This document shows positions 4,582 through 6,434 of a stretch of DNA of 6,434 nt, piece after piece. A program made the translations under genes and the position numbers. The DNA is taken from positions 1 to 6,434 of the forward strand of contig JAPLZN010000093.1 of assembly GCA_026395035.1 (NCBI GenBank). Direction: 5' to 3'. Position 1 is the stretch's first letter. Every line of letters starts with the position of its first letter. The notes under the pieces were generated by a model, which ran no database searches, was not told the DNA's origin, and saw only the letters and a program-made list of their open reading frames with translations. The stretch comes from Candidatus Vogelbacteria bacterium. Lineage in GTDB: Bacteria > Patescibacteriota > Minisyncoccia > Phycocordibacterales > XYD1-FULL-46-19.

Positions 4582-5037
4582 ATGCCCCAAATCAAACTAC
4601 CGAAACCCCGGCCCAAGCGGGCGGAGGATGTTACCGTGGACCAGGCCGTGGCCGAGCTCAACGCCGAACGAGTTCGTCAAGATCTGAAACACGGTGCCGT
4701 GGAAACCATCGTCGTCTTCGATGCTCACGGCAAGCTGAAATGCCTCAAGCGCTACATCGACGCGAAGTTCTTTTTCGCTCACCTGAACATGAACTGTTCA
4801 GGTGCCCGCGGCTCGCACACCACCTGTCAGGTATCGTACCCGCGCGACCCCGTGCTGGGTCCGGCCTATCGCCGAGGACTGCTGGTCCAGGCCAGTAGCC
4901 TGGGCATCACGGCCAACCCGAGCGATCCGGAGGAAGATTTCTGGATCGCAATCTGTAATGTGCCGCTAGCCGGCGATAGCGATGTCCAGTGCTACCCCTA
5001 TGATATCCGGGACGAGACACTGCGGATTGCCGCCTAA
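4582..5037 (+). CDS. Hypothetical soluble 151-residue protein, unrecognised
   Basis: I do not recognise a family. There is no signal peptide or membrane helix. The first 13 residues are basic and Pro-rich (KLPKPRPKR). A predicted helix follows (about 19-36, DQAVAELNAERVRQDL), then a strand-turn-strand (ETIVVFDAHGKLKCL, 41-55), a Cys-containing middle (C72, C82) and an acidic C-terminus with C125 and C137. The mix suggests a compact alpha/beta domain. Codon use looks GC-richer than the AT-rich flanks (many GCC, CTG, GGC). The start at 4582 is set by the SD. A classic terminator follows 29 nt after the stop, so it is monocistronic. Like the 596-1054 gene it sits just downstream of a nested repeat element. 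Coding status is well supported; function is unknown. Confidence 0.75.
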   Translation: MPQIKLPKPRPKRAEDVTVDQAVAELNAERVRQDLKHGAVETIVVFDAHGKLKCLKRYIDAKFFFAHLNMNCSGARGSHTTCQVSYPRDPVLGPAYRRGLLVQASSLGITANPSDPEEDFWIAICNVPLAGDSDVQCYPYDIRDETLRIAA

Positions 5038-5066
5038 GTCCGGAGACCGGTCGAAGACGAAGATTC

Positions 5067-5098
5067 GGCGCCAGCGTACCCCCGCTGGCGCCTTTTTT
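5067..5098 (+). terminator. Rho-independent terminator of the 151-residue protein gene
   Basis: GGCGCCAGCG (5067-5076) and CGCTGGCGCC (5083-5092) pair perfectly around a 6-nt loop, followed at once by six T (5093-5098). Confidence 0.95.
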
Positions 5099-5105
5099 GT
5101 ATCAA

Positions 5106-5144
5106 CAAAAATGGTCCGAGAAATTTTTTAGGTTTCTCGGACCA
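5106..5144 (-). terminator. Rho-independent terminator of the zinc-binding-like gene
   Basis: TGGTCCGAGAAA (5112-5123) and TTTCTCGGACCA (5133-5144) form a perfect 12-bp stem. On the minus strand it is followed directly by TTTTT (5111-5107). It lies 36 nt past the stop at 5181 and only 13 nt from the opposing + strand terminator. Confidence 0.88.
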
Positions 5145-5180
5145 ATTAAGTTAGGGTCTCCGCCGTTTCCTTCCTCCTTA

Positions 5181-5429
5181 TTACTGTTCGGGCGAAGAAC
5201 TAACAACAATGTGAAACAGTCCGCTGGCAGCGAATACCCGCGGGTCCTTCAATCCCAACTCGGATTGTTCGCAAGCCAGAGCGGCATCCCGCAAACGACG
5301 AGCCTGGAAACCATGCAGGATACAGGTGTTTTTGGGTTCGCCACAATTGGCACAGTGCTCGGAAAATTTCGCCGACTGATCAAGAAAAAACTCGGCCAGC
5401 TCGGCTAAATCTTGAAAACGATAAATCAC
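5181..5429 (-). CDS. Small putative zinc-binding protein, hypothetical
   Basis: The 82-residue product has a CxxC-x6-CxxH set (Cys26, Cys29, Cys36, His39), the spacing of a small zinc knuckle or treble-clef site. An N-terminal acidic helix (about 5-20) precedes it, and a second helix (about 41-56) and a hydrophobic C-terminus follow. No named family is recognised. The start is GTG (5427-5429), chosen because AGGAGG (5435-5440) sits 5 nt upstream. The gene has its own promoter candidate and terminator. It might bind nucleic acid or a protein partner through the zinc site; that is inference only. Confidence 0.72.
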   Translation of the reverse strand: MIYRFQDLAELAEFFLDQSAKFSEHCANCGEPKNTCILHGFQARRLRDAALACEQSELGLKDPRVFAASGLFHIVVSSSPEQ

Positions 5430-5434
5430 TGGTT

Positions 5435-5440
5435 CCTCCT
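5435..5440 (-). promoter_or_regulatory. Shine-Dalgarno that fixes a GTG start
   Basis: AGGAGG on the minus strand, with a 5-nt spacer to GTG 5429, decides the start of the 82-residue gene. Confidence 0.85.
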
Positions 5441-5467
5441 TGGAGAAAAAATGACAAATCTTTCTTA

Positions 5468-5496
5468 AAATTACGGCAAAAATCTTTCCCTGTCAA
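5468..5496 (-). promoter_or_regulatory. Candidate promoter of the zinc-binding-like gene, overlapping the upstream stop codon
   Basis: On the minus strand a perfect TTGACA (5491-5496), a 17-nt spacer and a weak TAATTT (5468-5473). The TGA stop of the methyltransferase (5493-5495) lies inside the -35 hexamer. The predicted leader is about 30 nt and contains the SD. Confidence 0.5.
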
Positions 5497-6101
5497 AGGA
5501 TATCCTTTTGGGCCAAGATGTTTAAATAAGTATATTTCCCGCCCGGCGAGAACCGGGATTGCGACAAAACGGTAAATCCGGCATCCGCCAAAAATCTTTC
5601 CAGTTCGGCCGGCTGGTAATAAGCAAACAGACGCGGTAAAGGCACGCCGGAACTCTGCCGATAGGTTTCGCCTTCCCCCTCGATCATTCCCAAGGCTAAA
5701 ATCCCCTTCCCCCTCAACATCCGTGACGCCTCGTAAAGGGCCCGAGGGAAATCCGTTTTTTTAACATGCAAGAAGGCCGTGTAAGCCCACACGCCATCAA
5801 AACTTTTTTCGTCGAACGGTAGATGCAAAAAATCACCCTGTACGGAAAAAAGTCCCCGTTTCTTGCTCATGTCCACCATTCGCTGAGAGCCGTCTAAACA
5901 GATCACATTGAGACCAGCCGCAAAAAGCAGGGCTCCGTCGCGTCCGGGCCCGCTACCTGAATTCAAAACCCGAGCCGGCTTGGGCAGAAGCACGGCAAAA
6001 TCATCAATGAACGCCGGCGGAAATTGATCCCAAAACGGAGCGGTTTCCCGATCATATTCCAGCGCTTCCTGCTCGTAAGTTTCGATAGTGAGAGGGTCCA
6101 T
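5493..6101 (-). CDS. Class I SAM-dependent methyltransferase
   Basis: The 202-residue product has a Rossmann-type methyltransferase core. Motif I is VLNSGSGPGRDG (45-56, GxGxG-type SAM loop). The acidic end of strand 2 is CLDGS (68-72), with Asp70 for the ribose hydroxyls. GDFLHLPF (89-96) is the adenine-side motif, followed by FDGVWAYTAFLHV (101-113) and a C-terminal AELERFLADAGF segment (about 169-180). This is the Methyltransf_11/25-like group of small-molecule or unassigned methyltransferases. The substrate cannot be read from sequence. Motif I has Asn47 and Ser48 where D-L/V is usual; the Gly-rich loop is intact, so activity is still plausible. No SD precedes the ATG. A 7-bp tandem repeat begins 4 nt upstream of it. 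Confidence 0.87.
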   Translation of the reverse strand: MDPLTIETYEQEALEYDRETAPFWDQFPPAFIDDFAVLLPKPARVLNSGSGPGRDGALLFAAGLNVICLDGSQRMVDMSKKRGLFSVQGDFLHLPFDEKSFDGVWAYTAFLHVKKTDFPRALYEASRMLRGKGILALGMIEGEGETYRQSSGVPLPRLFAYYQPAELERFLADAGFTVLSQSRFSPGGKYTYLNILAQKDIL

Positions 6102-6104
6102 GAA

Positions 6105-6178
6105 TAAGTAGTAAGTAGTAAGTAGTAAGTAGTAAGTAGTAAGTAGTAAGTAGTAAGTAGTAAGTAGTAAGTAGTAAG
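6105..6178. repeat. Heptanucleotide tandem repeat (GTAAGTA)n upstream of the methyltransferase
   Basis: Nine perfect GTAAGTA units run from 6111 to 6173, with partial units on both sides (6105-6110 and 6174-6178), about 10.6 units in 74 bp. It fills nearly all the space between the methyltransferase ATG (6101) and the stop of the next gene (6191). All three minus frames are open through it. Confidence 0.95.
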
Positions 6179-6188
6179 AAAAATTAAA

Positions 6189-6434
6189 TTAGATTCTTTT
6201 TGTTTTCTTAAAGAACCAAAATACAAATAAAATTACCGAGACAATCAGGATTAAGGTGACAATTAACAGTCCACGGCCGATTTTACCCTCAAAAATCGAC
6301 CAAGCGGTTTTTTGGAAAAATTCCGTTTTGACGAAATAGAGCTCATGCAGAAGCCCGGGAAATGCCGCGAGAGAAAAATCTTCCTGCTCACCGATCGCGA
6401 GAACATAACGCTCCCAGTTTTCCGGCGTATTCAC
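6189..6434 (-). CDS. C-terminal part of a membrane-anchored protein (truncated by window edge)
   Basis: Eighty-one codons are visible, and the 5' end is outside the window; the first visible codon, GTG, need not be the start. A soluble part (about 1-54, with Trp, Phe and Glu residues) is followed by one strongly hydrophobic helix (about 56-75, LLIVTLILIVSVILFVFWFF) and a basic tail KKTKRI. This is a C-terminal stop-transfer anchor that places the upstream domain outside the membrane and the KKTKR tail inside. No LPxTG-like motif precedes the helix. The family is not recognised from this fragment. It is in the same direction as the methyltransferase, 87 nt upstream of its ATG, so the two could be cotranscribed across the tandem repeat. 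Confidence 0.7.
   Translation of the reverse strand: MNTPENWERYVLAIGEQEDFSLAAFPGLLHELYFVKTEFFQKTAWSIFEGKIGRGLLIVTLILIVSVILFVFWFFKKTKRI

Noticed and set aside
5097..5408. 103-codon + strand ORF
   Set aside because: It starts in a terminator T-run and spans the opposing hairpin. The minus-strand gene there has an SD, a promoter and a terminator.
6105..6178. Tandem repeat as a CRISPR array
   Set aside because: Units are 7 bp with no spacers, and there is no cas gene.
5963..6226. 87-codon minus ORF through the heptamer repeat
   Set aside because: It has a TTG start, a repeat-derived Thr-Tyr-Leu stretch, and overlaps two better genes. It matters only as a possible fusion frame if the repeat number changes.

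Overview
The window reads like a small-genome, uncultured bacterium of the candidate phyla radiation (Patescibacteria) type. This is an inference. It rests on short genes with divergent homologues, several genes without a Shine-Dalgarno (SD) sequence, small membrane or secreted proteins, and intergenic space packed with palindromes and nested inverted repeats. No marker gene (rRNA, tRNA, ribosomal protein) is present to fix the taxonomy. The G+C content looks mid-range, with AT-rich promoters between GC-richer genes.

Layout, left to right. 1-320: the window edge, a 64-residue membrane peptide gene (+) and a hairpin after it. 324-513: a MITE-like nested inverted-repeat element (copy 1). 521-1120: promoter, SD and gene for a 152-residue integral membrane protein (+), closed by a strong terminator. 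1162-1796: a membrane-anchored PEBP (YbhB/YbcL) family gene (-) with a clear promoter that implies a leaderless mRNA. 1797-2221: gene-free, a run of hairpins. 2222-3304: a secreted GH18-fold glycoside hydrolase (-), also apparently leaderless. 3305-3585: a divergent intergenic region with a large three-way-junction fold (3367-3463) and two further hairpins. 3586-4293: a HAD-IB phosphatase (+), again apparently leaderless. 4338-4517: copy 2 of the MITE-like element. 4530-5098: promoter, SD and gene for an unrecognised 151-residue soluble protein (+) with a textbook terminator. 5106-5500: a short GTG-start gene for a putative zinc-binding protein (-), with its own terminator and promoter. 5493-6101: a class I SAM methyltransferase (-). 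6105-6178: a 7-bp tandem repeat against its start codon. 6189-6434: the C-terminal end of a membrane-anchored protein (-), cut by the window edge.

The recognisable enzymes (PEBP, GH18, HAD, methyltransferase) do not form one pathway. Most genes look like separate transcription units. The main pattern is in expression signals. Three genes (PEBP, GH18, HAD) have a -10 box exactly 6 nt before ATG and no SD. The two orphan genes that follow the repeat elements have strong SDs and conventional 5' leaders. The best leads are this two-class start architecture, the two-copy nested repeat, the three-way-junction RNA candidate and the heptamer repeat before the methyltransferase.
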